A stretch of DNA of 64,000 nt from Trichobilharzia szidati (GCA_944472155.2 OX235271.1:44091491-44155490); one strand, 5' to 3'; shown: positions 21,044-32,165, counted from the first letter of the stretch. The notes: a model not told the origin generated them from the letters alone. Made by a program: numbers and translations.

Positions 21044-22127
21044 TCTATCGTAGTCGGCTTTTCATTCATTTTTGACACATTAAAAGGAAATCGTCCCACA
21101 TGTTGTCTTTCATCCATGTCTTTTGTCACTAACATTATTGTCTTATTAGGGTTCTGATTAATGACTGTCACTAACACTACTGGATTCAACTTCACATGTT
21201 ATTTTTATGTCATGATAATGAGCTAGAAGTGCTGTCGTAAAATGAAGCTGTTGTAGCTACTCTGTCAAGAATGAAGGTAGAAGAAATTCATTGTTAATAT
21301 CAATTTTTTCCAATGTGTTGGTTTGCAGGGATTTTATTGAATGGTTTCAAGATTTTATCATGAGCTGAAATCAGTTAGGGAACCATTGGAAAACCTGCAG
21401 GGAGTACTGGACATCCGTTTCGTCCTAGGCTGGGACTGTTCATCGGTGCGCACACACCGCCAGGGTTCGAACTCAGGACCTTCTGGTTACAAGGCTAGCA
21501 AGCTCATAGACCATTAAGTCACTGGGACCCGATGCAGTGACCAGACTATAAATTCCAACTTCTGCCAGCTGACGATATGGCGCAACCACTAGCCGGTGCC
21601 ATCGGTAAGTATCTGTCCTCTCACCCAAGCTGCTCTACCCCACTGATCACGACTTCCCACTAGAACCCAGATAACTACTTACCTGAATAGGGCCAGTCAC
21701 TAGTGAGCATTAGATTGATGTCCAAGTGTTGGTTTGCAGGAATTTGATTAGTTTCAGCTATCCAGTATTCCCTGCAGGTTTTCCAATGGTTCCCTAACTG
21801 ATTTCAGCTCATGATAAAATCTTGAAACCATTCAATAAAATCCCTGCAAACCAACACATTGGAAAAAATTGATATTAACAATGAATTTCTTCTACCTTCA
21901 TTCTTGACAGAGTAGCTACAACAGCTTCATTTTACGACAGCACTTCTAGCTCATTATCATGACATAAAAATAACATGTGAAGTTGAATCCAGTAGTGTTA
22001 GTGACAGTCATTAATCAGAACCCTAATAAGACAATAATGTTAGTGACAAAAGACATGGATGAAAGACAACATGTGGGACGATTTCCTTTTAATGTGTCAA
22101 AAATGAATGAATAACCGACTAAGATAG
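21044..22127. repeat. Large inverted repeat, arms of about 367 bp, spacer of about 350 bp
   Basis: 21044-21410 and 21761-22127 are near-perfect reverse complements. The inner end of the left arm runs into the hammerhead of a family B SINE and that SINE's head fills the spacer. The right arm starts with TCCAGTATTCCCTGCAGG, which corresponds to the family B sequence beginning within 2 nt of the ribozyme cleavage site. The outer ends (CTATCGTAGTCGG / CCGACTAAGATAG) are still similar. Confidence 0.85.
21300..21720 (-). mobile_element. Hammerhead-bearing tRNA SINE, family B (copy inside inverted repeat)
   Basis: Minus-strand copy with 5' unit (about 21560-21712), tRNA-like head (B box GGTTCGAACTC read on the other strand) and hammerhead at about 21395-21450. 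GAAA and the GTC|CAGTAC cleavage region are intact; the CTGANGA motif is changed. Confidence 0.7.
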
Positions 22128-22194
22128 ATCTGAAGACAATCAACTAGAATGTATACTTAAGCCATATTTTGTCTTAAACATTTTATTATTATTT

Positions 22195-22615
22195 CTTTGG
22201 GTTGTGGGTGGAACATGGGACTTCAGCAGCAAATCTTCACTTTGTCCTGTTCTCTGCAGTCCTCTTTAGCTGGATCAAAGATTCCCCGTAGGCTCTCATC
22301 TCTTCTTCACATAACTGCCTCGATGTTAACCTCTAACTCACGTCTAACTCGTCATTTCCTACTCGGGTTCCACTTGGGGATTTGTCTGGCGCCGGATGTC
22401 ACCGGTCTCCTTGGTGTGTGTCCGATTCATTTCCAGTTTCTTTGGGATGCTTCTTGAACAACAGGTTCTTGACTGGTTCATCCTCAAAGGTTCTTTCTGG
22501 CTATTCGATCTTCAGTATGCAGCCAGCTAAGGCAGCTATTGATAAAAGTCTGCGGTGGCCTGTTGTAAATACTTTTCGTGGCGCATCAAATTTCTTGTGT
22601 ATTAGTTGAAACTTG
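22195..22615 (-). mobile_element. RTE-type non-LTR retrotransposon 3' end
   Basis: Minus-strand remnant of the C-terminal region of an RTE-clade polyprotein. LQTFINSCLS-like, RMNQ and KEPLR-like segments are followed by a frame-broken basic tail, ending at a GTCCCATGTTCCACCC 3' end. Related copies are 30612-31530, 32785-33400 and 40368-40860. SR2 and Perere-3 are known schistosome RTE elements; which one this is cannot be told by eye. Confidence 0.6.
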
Positions 22616-24784
22616 TTGATCGATTATGAAGTGTGGCTGGTATACTGTGTAGAAAGGCACCAATGCGTGTTGCAGATAACTCCAACCCAATATTAGACTT
22701 CCCCAAATAGTCGACAAAAACCACTTACTTGGTTTTAACACATTCTGCCACCGACCAATCTCGGAAAGAATATGGCTATCTGTAAGTTTACAGATACGCC
22801 TCACGCCTCATATGAACTAACAAGCTTTAAACATAAGTCACAAGCTTTCTGTGAATTGATACTGTCTTAAAGAATCAATCCAGAGTCATGTTCACTTGAC
22901 ATTCTTAGAAGGTAAACAGTTATGATCACGTTTTAAGAATCACCATGGTTTTATCACCAGGATGAAATGAAAACTCAAGTTCTAGCTATTCTCTTATATT
23001 CCTATTGTTAGAGCTGGAAAAAACACAACAACAACAGAGTCACTCATCATTACAGGTTGTTGGATCAATGGATAAACATTCCACTAATCAGATCACTTTA
23101 TATAAAGAATGTAGAGACATGTCATTAACATTCTTTCATTGACTTGATTTACTGAACTGACTTGATCAACTGTTTTGTTTCTGAAGATTAGAGATATCTG
23201 TTGATCTGATTTCAATGTAAAAAAAATCAACAACACCATTATGAGTATGACTTTATAATCGATCATCAGACGTTGGCTAGTTTAACTGGCCGACTATGAG
23301 ACTAAGACTAATGAGATGTAGATTCACATAGTTGGTTAAATATACATGTTGGTGTCCTTAACTCTATATTATAAAATAATGTTCTAGAAAAAATCGATAA
23401 AAGTGTATATCCTATATATATATAAATGTGAAAAGTTTATCTGAAGCAGGTTAATCTATCTATATAATATACTTACATTGTATTCAAGCTGAGACTATCA
23501 TCAATGAACTTTCAGTATACATTGTAACCTCTATATCAAAAAGGCCTCACTGTACACATTTGCATTCATATTCATCATCTAATACACTAAAATATATTTT
23601 ACAAGTAACATTATTTAGGCGCGATTGCAGTTTGTCCTTAAGTAAAGCTTGAGAATATTTTCTTTTTTTAAAAAAAAGATTTTATTCTGAAATTTACTCA
23701 TTTCATTGTAAGTGAGACTTGTTCAAACATGTCTTGTTGAAGACAGTACACAGATTGATGGTTCTCAGAGTAATAATCAAGTAATAATGCATCATATACA
23801 CTTTTACTGATATCAGTAATGAATAACAGAAAAAAGAGAAGTAGAAAATCAATGCTAGGAGTAGTAATACTCAATCTGCATATGTGTAATACGCATACAA
23901 TAGGGTTGTTTATTTGTCTATTTATTCATTTATTTATGTTTTTTTGAGTAATTACTATGGTGAGGTAGAGGGAATGAGTTTGGGGGTGAGGGAGGAGACA
24001 GAAAAAAGAAAAAAGTGATGTAATGCTTGTGAATTCAACTTATTTTCATTTCAGTACTCTTCACTACTATTAAGTGTATATAGATAGAATGGCATTCATC
24101 TCTCTCTCTCTCTCTCTAGTAAGTAGTAAACCGTTTTATAGATGTATAAATACTGTTGCCAACTGATACTGGCGAGAATTTCATCTTGTCTTGCATCACT
24201 AATAAATAAATAGAGTATCATTATTTGTAACTTAATGGTACCTATGTGGCATGATGTGTGACTTGTGCAGAGTGTTGTTTTGATCGTAATAATAAAATGC
24301 AGACAAACAAACAAGCAGACAAACGACTACAAGAAGAAGAAAAATTGCCTCAGAATAATGAGTGAATTTCTATGGATTATTGAAATGAGAGTCATCATAA
24401 TCATCATCATCATCAGTAGTATCGTCATTATTTTTACTTCTCTTAAAATAAAACATACACACAAACCAAACGAACAAATAAACAAGCAAACAAACAAACA
24501 AGCAATACCCCCATTGAGATTTTATGTATATATATCATAGATAGCCTTTGAGTATAAAGAAAATATTTATAATTACGTCATCTGAAAAAAGAAAATCCAA
24601 TGGAGACCGAGGAGGTGGAGGGAGAGAGACACAAGGCACAACTCACTTTAATACCCTGCCAATAAAAAGCAATCATTTATCGACATGTGTTCACTTTTTT
24701 ATTCATAATAATAAACACATTAAGGCATGTATGTATAAGCAAAACATTAATTAAATGCAGTTTTTACCCAATAGGCTTTTGTAG
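22616..24784. other. Non-coding sequence with several microsatellites
   Basis: (CT)n lies at about 24098-24117 and a CAAA/CAAG-rich tract at about 24300-24320 and 24455-24505. The rest is AT-rich. The small frames here are low-complexity translations, and no gene was recognised. Confidence 0.4.
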
Positions 24785-25160
24785 AGATAAATGAATACGA
24801 GTTGATCATGGACTGATATCAGTTGGAGAACCATTGAAAACCAGGGAGTGTTGGACAGTTGCTGTTTCATCCTAGTTTGGGAATCATCGGCAGTACCCAC
24901 CCACTGGGATTCGAACCCAGGACCTTCCGGTTACAAGGCAAGCTCGTATACCATTCAGCCACTGGAACCCGACCCAATGGCCAGCCCATGAATTCTAACT
25001 TCTACCAATTCGTGATTTAGCGCGACCCCAACCATTGTCGTTGGTGGGACATCCATCCACACACGTGACATCTAATTGGACCTCACTGGTCACGACTTCT
25101 CACTAGAACTCCAGGAAACTCCATCCTGTAGCAAGTCACTAGCGAGCATAATGATGAATA
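24785..25160 (-). mobile_element. Hammerhead-bearing tRNA SINE, family B (copy 3)
   Basis: Minus-strand copy with 5' unit, head (GGGATTCGAACCCAGG on the plus strand) and hammerhead at about 24850-24905. GTACTG stem I strand, core CCGATGA (U4 to C), GATGAAA, stem III ACAGCAACTGT and CAACAC follow. One core substitution and a weakened stem I. Confidence 0.75.
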
Positions 25161-25501
25161 CATCTCATTTATGTTATTATGCTGGTAGATCATTTGTTGG
25201 ATTACTGAACACCTTTTAATAGATTCTAAGATGAAATGAAATAGCTAGGCATGAAAAACAATAATAAAGAGGTAGAAGGGTGTAAGACAAAGGGATCATT
25301 TGAGCTTATGTAAGGTATACCTACTTATTTGTCGATGCCTAGCTGTGTAGTCTTGGATATACGTGTCGTTTCCTACCTGAGAGTTGTCAATTGGATTCAC
25401 TTATACTCTAGTGAACAGTGATATTACGATTGAAACTTGAATGCATTGCCCATAGTCCTCAAAGTCAAAGCGTTATTCAATGGACTATTACGTCAACACA
25501 G
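25161..25501. other. No gene recognised
   Basis: Non-coding sequence. Confidence 0.35.
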
Positions 25502-25760
25502 CCACTTTTTCGAGTATTGGCTTCTGTAGGGATTTAGTTTGATTGGTTGGAGGATTTCATCATGAGCTGATATCAGTTAGAGAACCATTGGAAAACCAAA
25601 TGTTAGTACTGGACAGCTGTTTCGTCCTGGTCTGGGACTCTTCGGAAGTACGCACACACCACAAGGGTTCGAACTCAGGACCTTCTGGTTACAAGGCTAG
25701 CGAGCTCATAGACCATTAAGTCACTGGGACCTGATCCAGTGGGCCGTGAATTGGCAGAAT
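25502..25760 (-). mobile_element. Hammerhead-bearing tRNA SINE, family B (copy 4, left half of inverted pair)
   Basis: Minus-strand copy with tail, hammerhead and tRNA-like head. Head-to-head with the next copy, with only about 30 bp between the tRNA-like heads. Confidence 0.8.
25606..25651 (-). ncRNA. Hammerhead ribozyme motif (near-intact, U4 to C)
   Basis: Minus strand: GTACTT, CCGAAGA, stem II GTCC...GGAC, GAAA, palindromic stem III ACAGCTGT, C17, CAGTAC. All helices and the GAAA are present. The one conserved core departure is U4 to C, which is expected to reduce or abolish cleavage. Confidence 0.6.
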
Positions 25761-25985
25761 TTGGAATTCACAGGTCATTGGATCGGGTCCCGGTGGCTTA
25801 ATGGTCTATGAGCTCACTAGCCTTGTATCCATAAGGTCCTGGATTCAAACCCCTCTGGATGCCTACCGTTGAAGAGTCCCAAACTAGGACGAAACAGCCG
25901 TCCAGTACTCTCTGGTGGTCTTCCAATGGTTCTGTAACTGATGTCAGCTCATGATGAAATCTTCCAACCAAACAACCACTTTTTT
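25761..25985 (+). mobile_element. Hammerhead-bearing tRNA SINE, family B (copy 5, right half of inverted pair)
   Basis: Plus-strand copy: GGTCCCGGTGGCTTAATGGT head, B box ATTCAAACCC, and a hammerhead with TTGAAGA core (C3 to U), GTCCC/GGAC stem II, GAAA, and CAGTAC present. The tail ends near the PLE piece that follows. Confidence 0.75.
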
Positions 25986-25986
25986 T

Positions 25987-26290
25987 TCAACAAGTCTGGT
26001 GTAATATTATTTGTTTACGATTATAACTTCTTTACGATACTTTTAGGCATTCAGTAGAGACTATAAATTCGTGAATTTATATTATCTTTCCTAATTTTTC
26101 TGACACATTTTATTGTTATGCTGATGCTGTTGAACTGTAATCTACTGACATTATTGATTCGATGTTATTTAAACATTAGTGCTGTTCATAACACTAATTC
26201 ATTCATTGTTATGTATATAACTGTAGAACCTGATGATGAGGTTATCGGAAAGAATATTGTTTGTTCAGTAACCACTTTTTTTGAAAACTT
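25987..26290 (+). mobile_element. Solo 3' end of PLE family 1
   Basis: Matches the 3' untranslated region following the GIY-YIG frame at 47660-48067 (ATGCTGATGCTGTTGAACTG, CATTGTTATGTATATAA) and ends with the hammerhead-bearing terminus. AACCACTTTTTTT occurs at both ends (25974-25986 and 26270-26282), which could be a target duplication or coincidental homology. Confidence 0.6.
26226..26266 (+). ncRNA. PLE-type hammerhead ribozyme motif
   Basis: GAAC, CTGATGA, TGA-GGTTA-TCG stem II, GAAA, AT-rich stem III, then GTTC. Core CTGATGA and GAAA are both intact and GAAC/GTTC forms stem I. Stem III (AGAATATTGTTT) has mismatches. PLEs are known to carry minimal hammerheads in their terminal repeats. 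Confidence 0.55.
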
Positions 26291-26681
26291 TTAGAAAACT
26301 AAAATAAATATCTCAGAATTACAAATGGTAGCTGGAAAATAGATAATAAGGACAGAAATCTTCTGAATGTAGAGAATTAACCAAAAGTCGAATTTTGTGA
26401 TTAGCAAATTACACAGTTAGAAAGAAGTAAATACTCACACTATATTTTATATTTGAGAGAATTTTATCACAATACATTGTTGGACTTCTTTTCCTTAAAG
26501 TGGAAAACTTGTTTAGTTTCTCGACATATGAACATGTTTATGAATGTGTCACTTGTCACTCTATCCACTTCACTCTTCAAGTTTCACTGAGGTAAAACTA
26601 ATATCTGATATCATCAAGTTAGTTAATAAAGTATTTGGAAGCTTTCTTCGTATTTTGATATGAATATTATTTTAGGTAATG
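26291..26681. other. No gene recognised
   Basis: Non-coding sequence. Confidence 0.35.
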
Positions 26682-26940
26682 TGCATTGGTGGCACAGCGG
26701 TAGAGTACTCGCCAACCACGAAGGTGGTTCGGGGATCGATCCCCGGCCACTGACGCACTCCTTTACCTCTCTAAGCCATTAATAAGACTGGTAAAGAGAG
26801 AAGGTTGGGCATGAGGCTAGCAACCCCATCCCATAAAAACAAATACCCCTGCTACCGAAACTTCAAGCCTCTCGTTTGAAGCCCTATGTTCCATTGGGAG
26901 CGTAAAGGAATAAAATAAATAAAAAAATAAAAAAATTAAA
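26682..26940 (+). mobile_element. tRNA-derived SINE, family D (copy 4)
   Basis: Complete copy: head GGTGGCACAGCGGTAGAGTA, B box GGGATCGATCCCC, full body and (TAAAA)n tail to about 26940. Confidence 0.8.
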
Positions 26941-28081
26941 ATAAAATAATTATTTTAGGTCATATACAGTCGAAACAAGATTCGGGGAAACTAAACGCAA
27001 TGACAGTAATCTGTTCTATATGTTGTTCAGTAATTTTTCCGTAACACTAAGCATTTAAAATATAAGGAAATCTAATGTTAAGCGGTTGAAAGTATTCAGC
27101 AAGAAAGAAGTCTTGGCCGTGCGTATTGTGCTCCAAGGATTTGACATCCCCTTGGCGATTAAATCCAGTTCAAAATGTACTAAGATGGTGACTACATTGC
27201 AAACTTGACTAGTAGGATTCAGTCAACACGGTGGACTAGACACATAACAATGGCTACGCCTTAGTGACTAATTTAGGGTGTACATATGAAATCTGTTTAC
27301 TCTTCTAATTTGCACACAATCGATATTTGTTTCAATAAAATATTTATTAAAATTCTTTTCATTGCATATCAAATAGCCTGTCAAATGAATAAATACTTCC
27401 GATAAGCTTCTTCACGTTATATGTTATACTTATCTCGTATACACTTGTAAACAAATTCAACAATAGTTTTAGAATACCGTAATTACACGATGTCAATAGG
27501 CATATATTTGTTTACATTTTAAATGAATTAATGTTATTGATTTGTTTATTTTGAAAGTGCGCAATCCACCCACTATCAATGTCAGAAGTGCAGACGATTA
27601 TTATTATTATTATTTATCTTTCCCAATGAATAAACCCATCGATCGTTTTGTTGTGAATCTAGAAATATGTTGTTGTTGTTGGGAATAACTGTGATATATT
27701 AAACTTATGACTAATCGTTTCACAAATAAACGTATCTGTGTTGCTAAAGTGATAAGTTAGAGCAAAATGAAAAAATCCCATCGGTTGTGTACAGTAAGTT
27801 GAAATATGTGGGAGACATCGGTAACAACTGGCAATTTTCTATCATATACTTTTTTCGTGAAATCCCTTCACCACATAACAAACTGACAAAGAAGAGATTT
27901 TACCAGTGATATGATAGATTAAAATATTATTATTATTAAAATATTCAGGAATTAATGGAGATTTATATTATTTGGGTTTAATCCAACTTTGATTTTCCCG
28001 TTAAACCGGTATGTTCGGCTACTGTTGACATTTCGGTTCAGGGTAAGGATATTTCAACGCTGTCTGAGGGTTAACTTGAAG
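26941..28081. other. No gene recognised
   Basis: AT-rich with an (ATT)n tract at about 27598-27617. No supported gene. Confidence 0.4.
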
Positions 28082-28270
28082 TGATTCGGTGAATGGTGAC
28101 TAGCAGTGGAATCCAATAGATGCGCGTTTCGTCCTATTTGGGACTCGTCAACTGGACGCACCTGCATTCTCCGGTTTTCCACTGAAACTAGGACCCAGTA
28201 CCTATCGTTCCAAACACCCAAGTGTTATCCACTAGACCACTTAGGCCACAAGAGCTACCTGATGCTCGCT
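28082..28270 (-). mobile_element. Sm-alpha-type hammerhead SINE, family A (copy 4, left half of inverted pair)
   Basis: Minus-strand copy with hammerhead at about 28095-28175: TTGACGA core (C3 to U), GTCCC/GGAC stem II, GAAACGCGC. An extra base interrupts the cleavage-site side. Head-to-head with the next copy. Confidence 0.75.
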
Positions 28271-28450
28271 GCACAAGAGGGGGTTCTTGTAGCCCAAGTG
28301 GTCTAGTGGATGACGTTTGGGCGTTTGAAACAATGAGTATTAGATTCCAGTTTCAGTGGGAACCTGCAGAATGCAGGTACATCCAGATGACTAGTCGCAA
28401 ATAGTACGAAGCGCGCATCCTAGATTCCAATTCTGGTCACCATCAACCAA
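28271..28450 (+). mobile_element. Sm-alpha-type hammerhead SINE, family A (copy 5, right half of inverted pair)
   Basis: Plus-strand copy. The hammerhead at about 28378-28432 is damaged in both core blocks (ATGACTA, GAAG). The spacer between the two heads (CAAGAG...CCTGATG...CAAGAGGG) resembles that of the 11392-11795 pair. Confidence 0.7.
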
Positions 28451-28925
28451 ATTACTTCAAGGATACTTATGTTGTTTACTCCCAAGGAATATCTGACTTA
28501 CAATGAAAGACTAAACGAAGCATGGTTGAAGTTAGAATTAGCGTTTTCAGCCGACATGAACAAACATTAAATAGGCTTACTAATTCATATCAGGTGATAG
28601 GCATCCAACACAGGACATGTGTCTGGTTACCAAATCCTTTAGTGGGTTATACTTAAGGAATTGCAGGAAATAAGCCCCAAGCTAAGATACTTTAGTCACC
28701 AATGGGACCAATCGTCACTCCTCTGTAAAAATGCGAGACTCATTAACCTTCTTAACTATTTGGAGACGTATTACTGCAGCATAAATTCGTCCACTTCGTC
28801 TTTCAAATTCTCAGCATCCTACCACATTTCATCCATAATCTCCACTACCACCCATTCGCTATCCTGAGACTGTCTTTCACATTATTAGAATTGATGACAT
28901 ACTGAGACCACTAGCCGATTTCTTC
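28451..28925. other. No gene recognised
   Basis: Non-coding sequence; no certain feature. Confidence 0.35.
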
Positions 28926-28985
28926 GGCGAGTATTCGCCATCAAGCCCGATCTGTGTGAGGACAAATATTTGCAGAAGAAATTGG
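28926..28985 (+). pseudogene. PLE C-terminal scrap
   Basis: Encodes AIKPDLCEDKYLQKK, matching the end of PLE GIY-YIG proteins (compare FKPDLCVQKKYVQ in the 53056-54426 frame). Only this short block is recognisable. Confidence 0.4.
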
Positions 28986-28994
28986 CTGGTGGTA

Positions 28995-29255
28995 GCGCCA
29001 TATCGTGAATTGGCAGAATTTGGAATTCCTGGTCTGGCAATTGCATCGGGTCCCATTGGATTAACGGTCTACGAGCTCGCCTTGTAACCGGAAGGTCCTG
29101 GGTTTGAACCCTAGCAGCAAGTGCGTACTGCTGAAGAGTAGAACGAAAAAGCTGTCCAGTACTCCCTGAAGGTTTTCCAATGGTTCTCTAACCAATGTCA
29201 ATTCATGATGGAATCCTGTAACCAATCAATCAAATCCCCAAAAACTAATACTTGA
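28995..29255 (+). mobile_element. Hammerhead-bearing tRNA SINE, family B (copy 7)
   Basis: Plus-strand copy: head GTCCCATTGGATTAACGGTC, B-box region GGGTTTGAACCC, hammerhead, and a tail ending near AAACTAATACTTGAG. Confidence 0.8.
29125..29162 (+). ncRNA. Hammerhead ribozyme with intact core and minimal stem II
   Basis: GTACTG, CTGAAGA, GTAGAAC, GAAA, AAGCTGTC, CAGTAC. Both conserved blocks are exact (CTGANGA and GAAA), stem I is a perfect 6 bp, and C17 is present. A deletion has cut stem II to two pairs (GT/AC with an AGA loop), and stem III has one mismatch. Best-preserved catalytic core of any SINE copy here. Confidence 0.65.
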
Positions 29256-29400
29256 GGGTCGGGTGTAACCAGAAGGTCCTGGTCCCAGCGGGTGCGTATT
29301 GTTGAAGAGTCCCAAACTGGGACGAAACAGATGTCCAGTGCTCCCAGGTTTTCCAATGGTTCTCTAACTAATGTCAGCTCATGATGAAAATCCTGTAATA
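29256..29400 (+). mobile_element. Hammerhead-bearing tRNA SINE, family B (copy 8, truncated head)
   Basis: Begins inside the tRNA-like head (TAACCAGAAGGTCCTGG). The hammerhead at 29292-29330 has TTGAAGA (C3 to U), perfect GTCCC/GGGAC stem II and GAAA. It directly follows copy 7 in the same orientation. Confidence 0.7.
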
Positions 29401-30611
29401 TTTGAGTATGAGAGTTGCTTTAATTATTTTTGTCCATGCAAGTAGGAGGAATATACTTCCCAACACCCCCTCTATTCCCAACTCTCTCCTTGTATCTCAT
29501 CAAGTAAAACCAGAAATCAGTATAAAAGAATCTATGCTCGTACAACCAAGTACAGGAACTCAACGATACCATACTTGGCCCGTGTTCTAAGCGACAGAGA
29601 CAATGTTAGGCGTGAAACCTGTGACTTGCTTTGTTATTAACAACATAATTTCATACTCTTTTATTTCTCTCTTATTTCGTATTCTTTAGTGAACTGCTTC
29701 TTCAAACTACTTAGCTACCAGAAATATTAACATTGGCTTCCTTTTTTGTACTTTACTGTATTCCTTCTATTGTGTATCACTGGTTCCGACTATATTAGCA
29801 CTATGAGTATTACAAAATTGTCGTGTCATTAACCATCATGTAATTATTAGTTTTGTGGTTGCTTTTCTTATTTTCTATACTTTTCGGCAATATTAAACTG
29901 ACAATCATTGTTTGTGAATGCCATAGTCACCACCTCAAAAAAAAAAAAAATTTTGTATTATTCAGGATTACTCACACTACCACCACAAACACTGCACTAG
30001 ACCTTGGCAGACTTTGGTACTTTTTCGCATTCATAATTATTTTGTGTTTATCCTGTTTTTTCTTTTTTTTGGTTTTTTTGCTGTTGGTGTCTTCAGATTT
30101 ACTTTTTTTTTGTTTAATACTTATTTTAAACGTCGGTAAAATTAGATGCAAATATTGTAGATATGTGCTGAAAATTCCACACTGTACCACTGTACTGTTT
30201 CTGGAATAAAGCAAATTATTATTATTATTATATACTATGTTCTATATCGACCTAAGGAGTCAAAGAAGTTTGATTCATGAAATGAAGTGGTAATCATTGA
30301 AAAGGTGATTATGATTTCGTATGATTAGACTGAAGACTTTCTATAAATATCAAAAATTTTAACACCTTAAGCTTTATACTATTCAGTGAACCAGTTGAAT
30401 TACACAATTTTTGGAATCCCACAACATAATACAACTTCTAGAACTTCGCTCTTAGTACTCTCTGCTGGGTTTGAGGATCTCAGGTCCGACGTCCAAGAAA
30501 TAGTGCATGGGTGGGCAATGTTGAAGTTTCAGATTAAGATGGATATCCGTTACTTCGTACCCTTTTTTCATTTGACCTGTGGTTTAAAACTTTTACAGAT
30601 TTAGCATATTA
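29401..30611. other. No gene recognised
   Basis: T-rich and A-rich tracts (29936-29950, 30050-30115) and an (ATT)n run at about 30206-30230. Open frames across them are low-complexity. No supported gene. Confidence 0.4.
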
Positions 30612-31530
30612 TTATTATTATTCCCTTGGGTTATGTTGCAACCTGTAGCTTTAGCAGAAGATCGCCATGTCATTTTGTTCTCTGCAGTCCATTTTAACTG
30701 ACTCCATGACTACCTATCAACTTTCATCTCTTTCCAACATGATCTCCTCCATTTCGCCTTCAGACTATATCCCAACCTGTTGCTTCCCATTTGGATTCTT
30801 ATCGAGCATCTGCAGCGTGATATCACCAGATGGTCTTTTCCAGGTGCATTCAATCAATCAATCTCCATTTGCTTCTGTAACTTTTTTTGGACAATAGATT
30901 CTTCGTTGGTTTGTTGCCAGAGTTCCTTGTTGCTTTTCCTCTCTAACTGGCCATATGATATTCGGTGTTGAGGCGACGAAAGCAGATGTTGATGAAAGTC
31001 TGCAGTATCCTATTGGAAATGCTTTTTGTGACACACTAAATCTCTGAACCATATAGAAGAACCGACTTGACATTAGTATTGAAAGTTTGGATGTGATTCT
31101 TTATGCTGAGTATGGTAGATTACCACAGTGATTTCAGAAGAATGAATGCCTCTCTTTCGTTTCAGATACTCTCTTTAGCATCCTCATCGGTATTGCCTGT
31201 AGTCGAAAGGATTATGTATACATAAATGAAAGAGGTAACTTCCGTCCTTCCTCTCCTGCCAACTTGCTCGTTTTCGCCTGCAGATCTTCAAGTTTGTGTG
31301 ACACTAGACGTAAATCATCCGCGAAGTCCATATCTTCTAGTGTATTTCCGTCGGTAAAACTTATGTCCATCTTCTCAATTCACACGGTCTTCTGCAAAAT
31401 CTAGTCGGCCACAATCAGAAAATCATAGGGCATAGTAAGCAGCCTTGTTTTACTCCTGTCTTCACGTCAAAGAGTTTGCTGAGGTTTTCGTTGTGAATGA
31501 CTTGGCATGTGGCATTATTATATAAGGCTG
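30612..31530 (-). mobile_element. RTE-type non-LTR retrotransposon 3' region
   Basis: Minus strand: the RT C-terminal region (31300-31500, broken), then a thumb region with QTFINICFRRL-like and basic C-terminal segments, ending at a TTATT-type 3' end near 30612. Multiple frameshifts and stops. Homologous to 40368-40860 and 22195-22615. Confidence 0.6.
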
Positions 31531-31702
31531 CCGAATGAAGTCTTTAAATATTTGGAAGCTTCGTAGTGTTGAACTAGTTCCCAAATTACTTTAATACATC
31601 ATCATAATGCATGAATATTAATTAGATCTAGTCTAGACATTTACACCAACTACTTTTAGAACTGTCACCTGACTGCTGAACCAACTTATTCTTAATAAGG
31701 TT

Positions 31703-31845
31703 GTATGGGCACTGGGTTCGAGCCTCGGTGGGAACATCATCACTCACTGAGAAATGCAGGTACATTCGGATGACGAGTCACAAATAGGACGAAATGTGCA
31801 TGCAGGATTCCACTGGTAGTCACCATCCACCAATTAAGTACAAAT
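31703..31845 (+). mobile_element. Sm-alpha-type hammerhead SINE, family A (copy 6, 5'-truncated)
   Basis: Starts in the head (GGGCACTGGGTTCGAGCCTC). The hammerhead at about 31765-31820 has ATGACGA (C3 to A) and GAAA intact. Confidence 0.75.
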
Positions 31846-31967
31846 TAAATGCCCAGACATCGTCGAAGTATCTGCACAAGAAGCCGACATGTCAACCTGA
31901 GACCGAGCACTTCAGTCCAATCGATCGAATGAAAAATCTAGAATTCAATTAAATTAATATGACCCGT

Positions 31968-32165
31968 TGAACAAGAGGTGGCTCTCGTGGCCCAAGTGGT
32001 CTAATGGATAACGCTTTGACGTTCGAAACTGTGGGCACTAGGTTCGAGCCTCGGTGGGAACTTCATCACTCACTGAGAAATGCAGGTACATCCAGCTGAC
32101 GAGTCCCAAATAGGGCTAAATGCGCGTTGTCCTGGATTCCACTGGTAGTCACCATCTACCGATTA
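31968..32165 (+). mobile_element. Sm-alpha-type hammerhead SINE, family A (copy 7, full length)
   Basis: Complete copy: AACAAGAGGTGGCTCTCGTG leader, A-box-like AAGTGGTCTAATGGATAACG, B box GGTTCGAGCC, hammerhead, and tail ACTGGTAGTCACCATC. The hammerhead at 32086-32140 has a correct CTGACGA core, stem I ATCCAG/CTGGAT and GTCCC/GGG stem II, but GAAA has become TAAA (G12 lost), so it is expected to be inactive. Confidence 0.85.

Noticed and set aside
29853..30214. Open frames on both strands rich in Leu/Phe or Lys
   Set aside because: Produced by poly-T/poly-A tracts; low complexity and antisense to each other.
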